Shown piece after piece: positions 15,530 through 22,521 of a DNA stretch of 23,052 bases (position 1 is its first letter; each line of letters opens with the position of its first letter). The notes under the pieces were generated by a model. The model was not told where the DNA came from, did no database searches, and saw only the letters and a program-made list of their open reading frames with translations. The position numbers were made by a program, and so were the translations under genes. The stretch comes from Rhodospirillaceae bacterium (lineage in GTDB: Bacteria > Pseudomonadota > Alphaproteobacteria > SP197): contig JABIUG010000369.1 in NCBI GenBank assembly GCA_018700655.1, positions 1-23,052 on the forward strand, written 5' to 3'.

Positions 15530-15913
15530 ATGTCTGCAGCAATCAAATTCGCAATGCACCAGAGCAACCAGCACCGTGCCTGGATCGCGGTTGTCCAGAC
15601 ACACGCCAACTCGTTCACCAACACCGTCCATGAGGCCTTCGAAGCCTGGGCCTGGGCACGGGCAAACCGCAACCGGCGAATCCTGGCCCGGCGCGCAGCC
15701 AATCTCGGCTCGCATCTGCGCAACGACCTGGGTCTGGCCCAGGGCGTCAACCTCGAGATCATTCCGGCCCCAACGGCTTCCGGCGGCACCACCGTGGGCG
15801 TTGTCGAAGATGCCCTGTCGCCGCACCACCTCTCGGTCCATGACTGGCCCGTCACAGGCACCAACGACAATGTCTCCTGGCGGCCCAAACGTTCCTGGCT
15901 GGCGCTGGCATGA
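15530..15913 (+). CDS. Small basic hypothetical protein with DUF1127-like segment
   Basis: A 127-residue protein rich in Arg, His, Asn and Trp. Residues 36-69 (Trp-rich, then RANRNRRILARR...SHLRNDLGL) resemble the short Arg-rich DUF1127 motif that ends in D-I-G-L/D-L-G-L, found in many small alphaproteobacterial proteins; the match is by eye and partial. The C-terminal half is polar with no membrane segment or signal peptide. Third codon positions are strongly G/C, and GGGA lies eight bases before the ATG, so it is likely real. It is monocistronic, preceded by the phased TTCACG array, which suggests control by a two-component response regulator. Function unknown; DUF1127 proteins have been linked to stress and phosphate metabolism. 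Confidence 0.65.
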   Translation: MSAAIKFAMHQSNQHRAWIAVVQTHANSFTNTVHEAFEAWAWARANRNRRILARRAANLGSHLRNDLGLAQGVNLEIIPAPTASGGTTVGVVEDALSPHHLSVHDWPVTGTNDNVSWRPKRSWLALA

Positions 15914-15931
15914 ACCGGGTCAAGTTCAGGG

Positions 15932-17095
15932 TCAGGGCGCGACCTTCCAGGCTGCAAGTTTCGCCTCCTCGATCGCCAGTCCCAGGCCCGGTTGGTTGGT
16001 CGGCGCGGCAAGGCCGTCTTCCAGCGTGAGATAAGGCTGCGACACGATCTCGCTCCTCCAGGGGAGCGGATCGTGTTCGTCTTCGAAGTAATCGCCGTGG
16101 GGCACGGCATAAAGCATCGCCATGGTCGCAGCCTGGCCGACTGCCGTGCTGTAATTCTTGCCGGTGACATGAAGGTGGCGCAGCCCGGCATAGGCCGCGA
16201 TTTTGCGAAATTCCGTCAAGCCGCCGACCTGCACCACATCGGGCTGGGCAATCTGAATGGCGCCGGCATCCATCAGTCGGGCAAAGGTATCGGCGGTGGT
16301 CTCTGACTCGAATCCGGCAATCGGGATCCGCGTGCGACCGGCCAGTTCGACACAGCCATCGACATTTTCCGGCGCAACCGGCTCTTCGAACCAGCGCACC
16401 TCCAGGCGTTCCAGTTCCTCGGCATAACGCATCGCAACCCGCGGATTGAGTGCACAATTGGCATCGACCATCAGGTTGCGATCGCTCCCGATCGCCTCAC
16501 GCGCCGCGCGGATCCGGGCGATATCCTGGTCGAAGCTCACCGTGTAGGGCCGCTCTTCGTGGTGATTGACCTGCGGAATGTTGCCGATCTTCATCTTGTA
16601 GCCGCGATAGCCCTTGGCACGCGCGTCCGCGATACGCCCGGCAAGTGCTTCGGGTGAGTCGAGGCGGCGGTAGTACCCCGACGAGCTGTAGGCCGTGACC
16701 GGACGGCCATAACCGCCCAGTAAACGCCATAGAGGCTGATCCGCCGCCTTGCCCAGGATGTCCCAGCAGGCAATGTCGATACCGCTGAGGCAGGCAATCA
16801 CCATGCCCTTGCGCCCGTGCATGTAGGTGCCGTGAAAGACCTTGTCCCAGATGTGCTCGGGCCGGCGCGGATCCTCGCCAATCACCAGCGGCGCCAGTTC
16901 CTTTTCGATCACGGCAACGGTCGCCGCATGGGGCCCGCCCCAAAGCGCGGATTCACCCCAGCCGACGATATCGGGATCATCGGTCAGAACCTTGACCACC
17001 ACCGCCTCGCGGTCCTGGTATTCACCCTTCGCGAACCCGATCGGATAGGGCATGCGCCAGGCAAGGCAGATCGTTTCGATACCGGTGATCTTCAT
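15932..17095 (-). CDS. Enolase-superfamily (mandelate racemase/muconate lactonising) protein
   Basis: A 387-residue enzyme of the mandelate racemase/muconate lactonising group, which abstracts the alpha-proton of a carboxylate. Visible are the capping domain, the K167-x-K169 base motif in YKMKIG, and metal ligands D211 (VDAN), E237 (WFEEP) and E263 (GFES). D286 in QPDVVQVGG is in the place of the dyad Asp. The His usually found in the next strand (A-P-H-S) is replaced by Lys: the sequence reads HVTGKNY, with K313 in that place. The reaction may be a dehydration, epimerisation or lactonisation. I chose the ATG at 17095 because M-K-I-T-x-I-E-T is the typical N-terminus; ATGs at 17131 and 17158 are less likely and none has a good ribosome binding site. 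It is divergent from the SDR gene. Confidence 0.9.
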   Translation of the reverse strand: MKITGIETICLAWRMPYPIGFAKGEYQDREAVVVKVLTDDPDIVGWGESALWGGPHAATVAVIEKELAPLVIGEDPRRPEHIWDKVFHGTYMHGRKGMVIACLSGIDIACWDILGKAADQPLWRLLGGYGRPVTAYSSSGYYRRLDSPEALAGRIADARAKGYRGYKMKIGNIPQVNHHEERPYTVSFDQDIARIRAAREAIGSDRNLMVDANCALNPRVAMRYAEELERLEVRWFEEPVAPENVDGCVELAGRTRIPIAGFESETTADTFARLMDAGAIQIAQPDVVQVGGLTEFRKIAAYAGLRHLHVTGKNYSTAVGQAATMAMLYAVPHGDYFEDEHDPLPWRSEIVSQPYLTLEDGLAAPTNQPGLGLAIEEAKLAAWKVAP

Positions 17096-17232
17096 GGGTG
17101 TGCGTGTCCAGCGGTGTGGCGATGCCGGCATGTTAGGCCGTCGCGGCACTTGTGACATCCCTGGAAACCCGCCACGGTCATCGCCGCATCAGGGCGGACA
17201 CCGACCAACAGGGTGCGCACAAGGCAAAAAGG

Positions 17233-18075
17233 ATGAGCGGCATGACACAAGGATGGCTCGAAGGGCGCACGGCGCTTGTCACCGGCGGTGCGACCGGCAT
17301 GGGCCGGGCGATTTCCGAGTCTCTGTCGGGGGCAGGTGCCAGGGTCGCGATCGGCTCGCTGGCCAAAGGTGCAAATCTCAACAGCGCCGCCTATGCCCAC
17401 CTGCCCGACGACGACGAGATTGGCAAAGCTGTCGCGGCGATCAAGGCGCAGGGAGGCGATGCCCGTGCCTTTCCGCTTGATCTGCGCGATGAACAATCCG
17501 TCGACGCCTTCCACCAGGCGACCGTGGAGGCCCTCGGTCCTGTCGACATCCTGATCAATGCCGCCGGGGTTTCGGCCCAGGCGCTGATCACCGATGACGA
17601 TAGCGATGGGGTCTGGCAGACCGTGCTCGATATCAACCTCAACGGCCCCTACCGTACCATCCGCCGCTGTTTCCCCGGCATGATCGAGCGTGGCTGGGGC
17701 CGGATCGTCAACATCGCCTCGACAGCCGCCAATGTCGGTCACGAGCGCAACGCAGCCTATTGCGCCTCAAAACACGGCCTGCTCGGCCTGATGCGCTGTG
17801 TCGCGCTGGAGGGTGCGCCCCATGGCGTGACCTGCAATGCGATCAACCCGGGTTCGGTCGGCACCGGCATGATGAAACGCGGTTCAGAAATACGTGCTTC
17901 TCTTGGCCAGGGCGGTGACTGGGAAGAGAATTTCGGCCTGACGGCCCAGGCCATGCCGCAGGGCCGCTTGATCACCGTCGAAGAGATCGCCGCCACCGCC
18001 CTCTTCCTGTGTCGCGACGAAGCCCGCGGCATTACCATGGAAGACATCGATATCGCCGGTGGTGCCTTGTGGTAG
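17233..18075 (+). CDS. Short-chain dehydrogenase/reductase (SDR)
   Basis: A 280-residue NAD(P)-dependent oxidoreductase of the classical SDR type, converting an alcohol or a sugar carbon to the ketone. The cofactor motif is TGGATGMG (17-24), NAAG is at 109-112, and the catalytic residues are S163, Y176 and K180. An unusual insertion of about 14 residues (LAKGANLNSAAYAHLPDDDE) follows beta-strand 2, lengthening the region that normally selects the cofactor. Start: ATG 17233 has AAGG eight bases upstream; ATG 17242, three codons on, has AGGA eight bases upstream and is equally possible. Ten bases separate it from the glucarate-dehydratase-like gene, so the two are probably cotranscribed and act in one pathway, most likely of a sugar acid. 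Confidence 0.92.
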   Translation: MSGMTQGWLEGRTALVTGGATGMGRAISESLSGAGARVAIGSLAKGANLNSAAYAHLPDDDEIGKAVAAIKAQGGDARAFPLDLRDEQSVDAFHQATVEALGPVDILINAAGVSAQALITDDDSDGVWQTVLDINLNGPYRTIRRCFPGMIERGWGRIVNIASTAANVGHERNAAYCASKHGLLGLMRCVALEGAPHGVTCNAINPGSVGTGMMKRGSEIRASLGQGGDWEENFGLTAQAMPQGRLITVEEIAATALFLCRDEARGITMEDIDIAGGALW

Positions 18076-18085
18076 GAGCATGCCC

Positions 18086-19285
18086 ATGAAGATTTCAAAG
18101 ATCGATGTCTCCCTCATCAGTGTGAAGTTCCTGGCCCCGATCCGCTGGTCGGGCGGAGCCAACGAGGACTGGACGCGGATCATCGTGGAGGTCCACACCG
18201 ACGATGGCCTCATCGGGATTGGCGAGACGCTGGGCGGCAGTCCCACGGCGGCGCTGATCGAGGCTGAAATCGTGCCGATGTTCCTGGGCGAAAGCCCGTT
18301 CGACATCGAGAAGATGCTGGCCAAGGCAACCTTCGTGCCGCTCTATCACGGCAAGGCTGGGCTCTGCGCCATCGCGGCGCTCGAGGTCGCATGCTGGGAC
18401 ATCATGGGCAAGGCGACCGGCCAGCCCCTCCACAACCTGCTGGGCGGGCGGCTGCGCGACGAAGTGCCGTTTGCCGCCTATATCTACCACCGTAACGCCA
18501 ACCGGGACGGCTGGGGTGAGATCGACAGCACCGAACAGGTCGTCGCCTATGCCCATGAGATGGTCGAGCGTTACGGCTTCGACACCGTGAAATACAAGGG
18601 CGGCGTGAAGACCGAAAAAGAAGAAGTTGCCAACATGCGCGCACTGCGCGAGGCGTTTCCCGATCTCAAGCTGCGATTTGACCCCCAGGCGGTCTACAGC
18701 GCGGCAACAGCGATACGCATGGGCAAGGAGTTCGAGCGGATCGGGCTGGAGTATTACGAGGATCCGGTCTGGGGCAACGTCGCCATGGCACGGGTTCGCG
18801 AAAAGGTAGACCTGCCCTTTGCGACCAACATGTGCGTGATTGATCTCGACAGCCTGGCCGAAGGTTACGAACTCAGAAGCGTCGACGTTATCCTGGGCGA
18901 CATCTTCGAATGGGGTGGCATCGCCAACATCAAGAAACTCCAGGCGACCTGCGAGGTCTTCCAGCTCGGCCTCAACTTTCACTCGGCCGGTGAACTGGGG
19001 ATCGGCCAGGCGGCCTATCTCCATATGGCCGCGGCCTGTCAGGCCCTCCCGTTCGCACTCGATACCCACATCACAGAGCTGGGCGGCGAGGTCATCAAGG
19101 ACGGCGTCATCGCGCTGACCGATCACGGCACGATGAAGGTCCCGACAGGACCTGGTCTAGGCGTCGAGCTTGATCCCGACCGTTTTGCAGCGGCCAAGGA
19201 GGCTTATCAGAAGCTGGGCGACAAGAGCGTCTATGAGGAAGACACCGCACGGGCCGGTGTTATTCCTGTAAAATCAATGCTCTAG
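18086..19285 (+). CDS. Glucarate-dehydratase-like enolase-superfamily enzyme
   Basis: A 399-residue enolase-superfamily protein resembling the glucarate dehydratase (GlucD) subgroup, which dehydrates acid sugars to 2-keto-3-deoxy acids. The expected residues are all visible: K169-x-K171 in VKYKGG, D199 in RFDPQAVY, E225 in YYEDP, N248 in ATNMC, D272 in LGDIFEWGG, and the catalytic H299 in LNFHSAGELGIG. The protein is shorter than E. coli GlucD (about 446). I chose the ATG at 18086, with GGAG seven bases before it; an ATG at 18080 and a frame extension back to 18059 overlap the SDR. The stop (TAG 19283-19285) overlaps the stop of the convergent permease. Substrate not determined. Confidence 0.92.
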   Translation: MKISKIDVSLISVKFLAPIRWSGGANEDWTRIIVEVHTDDGLIGIGETLGGSPTAALIEAEIVPMFLGESPFDIEKMLAKATFVPLYHGKAGLCAIAALEVACWDIMGKATGQPLHNLLGGRLRDEVPFAAYIYHRNANRDGWGEIDSTEQVVAYAHEMVERYGFDTVKYKGGVKTEKEEVANMRALREAFPDLKLRFDPQAVYSAATAIRMGKEFERIGLEYYEDPVWGNVAMARVREKVDLPFATNMCVIDLDSLAEGYELRSVDVILGDIFEWGGIANIKKLQATCEVFQLGLNFHSAGELGIGQAAYLHMAAACQALPFALDTHITELGGEVIKDGVIALTDHGTMKVPTGPGLGVELDPDRFAAAKEAYQKLGDKSVYEEDTARAGVIPVKSML

Positions 19286-20181
19286 GGCGTCTCCGACATT
19301 GCTGATTTGGCATGGTTCAGCGCCCGTTCACGCAGCGAGATGTAAACACCGCTGGCGATAATGATCCCGATCCCGACCCAACTCCAATGATCCGGGAAAT
19401 CGCCGAACACCGTGAAACCAATGATTGTTGCTGCGACAATTTCGAAGTACCCGAACGGCGCCAGCAACGAGGCCGACACATGGCTGTAGGCGCGGATCAT
19501 CATGTAGTGGCCCGTGGCCGATACCGCGCCGATGGCGACCAGCAAACCCCAGGCAGCAAGGTCGGGTGTGCGCCATTCCAGCGCGACGACAAACGAAAGC
19601 ACAACGGCAGCGATCAGACCCTGGATGAAGATCGCCATCATCGGCTCGGCGCTGAGCGCCACGCGCCGGGTCAGGACGATATAGAAGGCAAACGCGACAC
19701 TGCCTGTCAGGGAGAGGATTGCACCAACATCAAAGGTGCCGAAGTCCGGTTTGATGATGAAAAGCGTGCCCGAGAACCCGACGATACAGGCTGTCCAGCG
19801 CCGCCATCCCGTGGTTTCGCCCAACAACCAGGGCGCCATCGCGGTGACCAGAAAGGGATAGGCAAAGAAGATCGCAATCGCATCGGCCAGCGGCATGCGC
19901 GCGAATGCCATGAACACCAGAAAGGTCGAGGTCGCATGGAGCAGGCTTCGAGCGACCTGGGCCACTGCATCGGGTGGGCGCAACAATCCCTTTCCGTGAC
20001 GTCTCCACGCAAGCGGAAAGGTCAGCAGGGTCTGAAAGACATAACGTGCCCAGACGATCTGCAACACGGAATAGCCGATACCCGAGAGATACTTCGCCAT
20101 GCCGTCGACCCCCGAAAGGATCGTGACCGCCGGCAGGAGCAGCAGCAGAGCCGCACCGAGTGCGTTTCGTTTCGAGAGCAC
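19282..20181 (-). CDS. DMT-family (EamA) permease
   Basis: A 299-residue inner-membrane protein with about ten hydrophobic segments arranged as two EamA repeats (roughly residues 10-140 and 150-285). The first repeat includes the typical A-x-A-I-A-I-F-F-A-Y-P-F and the second G-x-Y-M-M-I-R-A-Y and F-G-Y-F-E-I-V. Drug/metabolite transporters of this group export or import small metabolites; the substrate is unknown. It starts with GTG at 20181, as the next Met is at residue 28 inside the first helix region. It lies 14 bases after cinA and is probably cotranscribed with it. Its TAG stop shares CTAG with the convergent dehydratase gene. Confidence 0.9.
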   Translation of the reverse strand: MLSKRNALGAALLLLLPAVTILSGVDGMAKYLSGIGYSVLQIVWARYVFQTLLTFPLAWRRHGKGLLRPPDAVAQVARSLLHATSTFLVFMAFARMPLADAIAIFFAYPFLVTAMAPWLLGETTGWRRWTACIVGFSGTLFIIKPDFGTFDVGAILSLTGSVAFAFYIVLTRRVALSAEPMMAIFIQGLIAAVVLSFVVALEWRTPDLAAWGLLVAIGAVSATGHYMMIRAYSHVSASLLAPFGYFEIVAATIIGFTVFGDFPDHWSWVGIGIIIASGVYISLRERALNHAKSAMSETP

Positions 20182-20195
20182 CCCAAACGCCCCGG

Positions 20196-21392
20196 TCAGC
20201 CCCGCGCCAGCGTCTTGCGGGCGAAGTCGAGCAGGCTGATCACCGCATAGGCGCGCAGCCGGCGGTGGTCGCCCGGCAGAGCCACCGTGGTCGCGTGCTC
20301 CGCATTTTCTGCGACGATACCCAGAAAGACCGTGCCAGAGGGCACATCCTCATCGTGCAAGGGGCTGACGGCAGCAATACCCAGGTCGCAGCCAAATCGA
20401 TTCTGGGCCTTGGCAGCGGCGGCCACGGCACGCATCTCGCCATCACCCTGCCCGGTAACTTCGCCGGCCACGATCGCTCCCTGGAAGACCTTCAGATCGG
20501 GATCAACCGCCGTCATGCGCGAGGCCATGACGCCGCCGGTCAGGCTCTCGTGCGCAGCCAGCCGCCAGCCGCGCGCCCTGACCAGATCGAGCACAACCGA
20601 TTCCATCGTGGCATCGTCCACGGCAAAGAGATGATCGCCGACAATGCCGCGCACCAGCGACTCTTCAGCATCCATAATCGCGATCGCCGAAGCCTCATCA
20701 TCGGTCTTGGCGGTGACACGCACCTTGATCCCCTCGATGCCGCTGGCCTGGAATGCCAGGGTCGGGTTGCCGATGCGATCGAGTTCCTGCAGCCGGTCAT
20801 CGAGCATTTCCGCCAGCCCGGATTCGCTCAGTCCCCAGGTCTTGAGGACACGGCTGCGGATGACGGCGGCCGCACCACGGCGATGCTGGAGATCGGGCAG
20901 GATCGTTCCCAGCATCATTTCCTTCATCTCGTAAGGCACGCCCGGCACGGCATAGATCACCTTGTCGCCCACGGGGCAGGCCATACCCGGTGCGGTGCCG
21001 GGCATCTGGGCAATCACGCTGGCGCCTGCGGGGATGTCGGCCTGACGGCGGTTGTTGTCGGACATCTCACGCTCACGTTCGTCGAACATGGCCTTGATCG
21101 TGGCCACGATCACCTCGTCGCGCACCAGTTCCACACCCATGATCCTGGCAAGCACATCACGCGTGATGTCATCCTGGGTCGGGCCCAGCCCGCCACAGCA
21201 GATCACCGCATCGCTGCGCTCGAGCGCCTGGCGTATACAGGCCTCCATGCGTTCGAAGTTATCGCCCACCTTGGTCTGGAAGAGCGAATCGATGCCGGCA
21301 AGTGCGAGTTGCTCGCCAATCCAGGATGAATTCGAATCAACAATCTGGCCGAGCAGCAGCTCGGTCCCGATGGCCACAACCTCACAACGCAT
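20196..21392 (-). CDS. CinA-family protein with degenerate PncC domain
   Basis: A 398-residue two-domain protein. The N-terminal half is the COG1058/MoCF-like domain (GTELLLG near 9-15, GGLGPTQDD and VPGVPYEM), linked to ADP-ribose pyrophosphatase activity in CinA. The C-terminal half is built like nicotinamide-mononucleotide amidase PncC, but its conserved signatures are damaged: E-S-C-T-G-G reads ESLTGG (282-287), the Tyr-Ser-Asn-x-x-K segment is GEVTGQGDG, and the S/T-G-I-A-G-P-x-G-G loop reads AVSPLHDEDVPSG. The first domain looks intact. GGAG eight bases before the ATG supports the start. Downstream lies the DMT permease. Because competence-related and NMN-recycling roles depend on both halves in some species, the role here is uncertain. 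Confidence 0.88.
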   Translation of the reverse strand: MRCEVVAIGTELLLGQIVDSNSSWIGEQLALAGIDSLFQTKVGDNFERMEACIRQALERSDAVICCGGLGPTQDDITRDVLARIMGVELVRDEVIVATIKAMFDEREREMSDNNRRQADIPAGASVIAQMPGTAPGMACPVGDKVIYAVPGVPYEMKEMMLGTILPDLQHRRGAAAVIRSRVLKTWGLSESGLAEMLDDRLQELDRIGNPTLAFQASGIEGIKVRVTAKTDDEASAIAIMDAEESLVRGIVGDHLFAVDDATMESVVLDLVRARGWRLAAHESLTGGVMASRMTAVDPDLKVFQGAIVAGEVTGQGDGEMRAVAAAAKAQNRFGCDLGIAAVSPLHDEDVPSGTVFLGIVAENAEHATTVALPGDHRRLRAYAVISLLDFARKTLARG

Positions 21393-21494
21393 GACATTCT
21401 CCGCAGAACCTGGGTACGCCCCTATGACACAGCAGCAGAATGGTGCAAGCCACAGAGTTGGCGTTAGTGTCGATCAGCCCAGTGGGAGGAATCC

Positions 21495-22358
21495 ATGTCG
21501 GCCATGAGCAGTACCCCTCTGCACCCTGATTTCGGTGCCCAGATCACGGGCATCGACCTGTCACGCCCCCTGACCGCGGAACAACACACGGCGGTGCGTG
21601 ACGCGATTGACCGTTTTTCCTTCCTGGTCTTTCCCGATCAGCGTCTGTGCGATGAAAGCCAGCTTGCCTTCACCCGCCAGCTGGGCGAGCCCGAGGTCGA
21701 GCACGTCAAATTCGGACGCTCCGGGGTGGTGGATTTTTTCGGCACGATCGGAAACATAGGCAAAGACGGAACGCAGCAAGGCAACGACCACAAGGAAACC
21801 AGGTTCGGTAGCGGCAACCACATGTGGCACTCCGACTCATCGTTTCGCCAGGTACCGACCATGGTCACGATCACCTATGCCCATGAAGTTCCCGACGAAG
21901 GCGGCCAGACCGAGTTTGTCAGTTGCCGTGCGGCCTATGCCGGCCTGCCTGATGCCATGAAGGCCGAAATGGATGGCCTCGTCGCCATCCACGACTACGT
22001 CTTTTCGCGCAGCAAGGTCGCACCGGTCGATCCTTCTCATGCGGCTTCGCTGCCGCCGGTCGAGCAGCGCCTGGTACGGACCAACCCATCAACCGGGGCC
22101 AGGAACTATTTTGTCGGTTCCCACGCACGATCAATTGTCGGCTGGGACGAAGCAGCAAGCCGCAACCTGATCGAGGACCTGATGGCCCGTGCGACCCGTG
22201 AGCAGAACATCCTCAGCCACACATGGAGGCCCGGTGATCTGGTTATCTGGGACAACCGCTGTCTGCTCCACCGCGGCCGCCCCTATGACGCCGACCGCTA
22301 CCGCCGTTACATACGCCAGAACCGCGTCTGTGGTGTCGGCCCGACACTGGAAGAATAA
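21495..22358 (+). CDS. TauD/TfdA-family 2-oxoglutarate-dependent dioxygenase
   Basis: A 287-residue Fe(II)/2-oxoglutarate dioxygenase. Its iron ligands are H112 and D114 in MWHSDSSF and H259 in LLHRGRPYD. The 2-oxoglutarate carboxylate is probably held by Arg in RRYIRQNR (270-277). The order and spacing match TfdA (2,4-dichlorophenoxyacetate dioxygenase) and TauD (taurine dioxygenase), which hydroxylate a carbon next to oxygen or sulfur so that the substrate falls apart. GGAGG (21485-21489) five bases before the ATG supports the start over an ATG at 21504. It is divergent from cinA and stands alone. Whether the substrate is an aryl-oxy-acid, a sulfonate or something else cannot be told from the sequence. 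Confidence 0.93.
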   Translation: MSAMSSTPLHPDFGAQITGIDLSRPLTAEQHTAVRDAIDRFSFLVFPDQRLCDESQLAFTRQLGEPEVEHVKFGRSGVVDFFGTIGNIGKDGTQQGNDHKETRFGSGNHMWHSDSSFRQVPTMVTITYAHEVPDEGGQTEFVSCRAAYAGLPDAMKAEMDGLVAIHDYVFSRSKVAPVDPSHAASLPPVEQRLVRTNPSTGARNYFVGSHARSIVGWDEAASRNLIEDLMARATREQNILSHTWRPGDLVIWDNRCLLHRGRPYDADRYRRYIRQNRVCGVGPTLEE

Positions 22359-22365
22359 CCAGGCC

Positions 22366-22498
22366 CCCTCACCCTCCCACGGCTGACGCCGTGGATCCCT
22401 CCCTCTCCCCGCTGGGGCGAGGGTAAACCGTACACTTACCCTCTACCGCTTGCGGGAGAGGGAGGGACCCGCAGTCGAAGACTGTGGGAGGGTGAGGG
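22366..22498. repeat. Nested inverted-repeat intergenic element
   Basis: Outer arms CCCTCACCCTCCCAC (22366-22380) and GTGGGAGGGTGAGGG (22484-22498) are perfect reverse complements. Inner arms TCCCTCCCTCTCCC (22396-22409) and GGGAGAGGGAGGGA (22454-22467) are also perfect. The whole could fold into one long stem with a central AT-richer stretch. It fills the 163-base gap between convergent genes and could end transcription of both. It has the look of a repeated intergenic element of alphaproteobacterial genomes; copy number was not testable. Confidence 0.75.
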
Positions 22499-22521
22499 TC
22501 TTGTTACTCGTCTGATTCGCT

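Noticed and set aside
18095..19126. Long open frame (343 codons) antisense to the glucarate-dehydratase-like gene
   Set aside because: It mirrors a gene with complete catalytic motifs; such antisense frames are common in GC-rich DNA, and its translation has no recognisable domain.
20160..21329. Long open frame (389 codons) antisense to cinA
   Set aside because: The minus strand encodes an evident CinA protein; the plus-strand translation is low-complexity His/Arg-rich.
22366..22498. CRISPR array or IS end
   Set aside because: The repeats are inverted, not direct, and no transposase or target duplication is seen.
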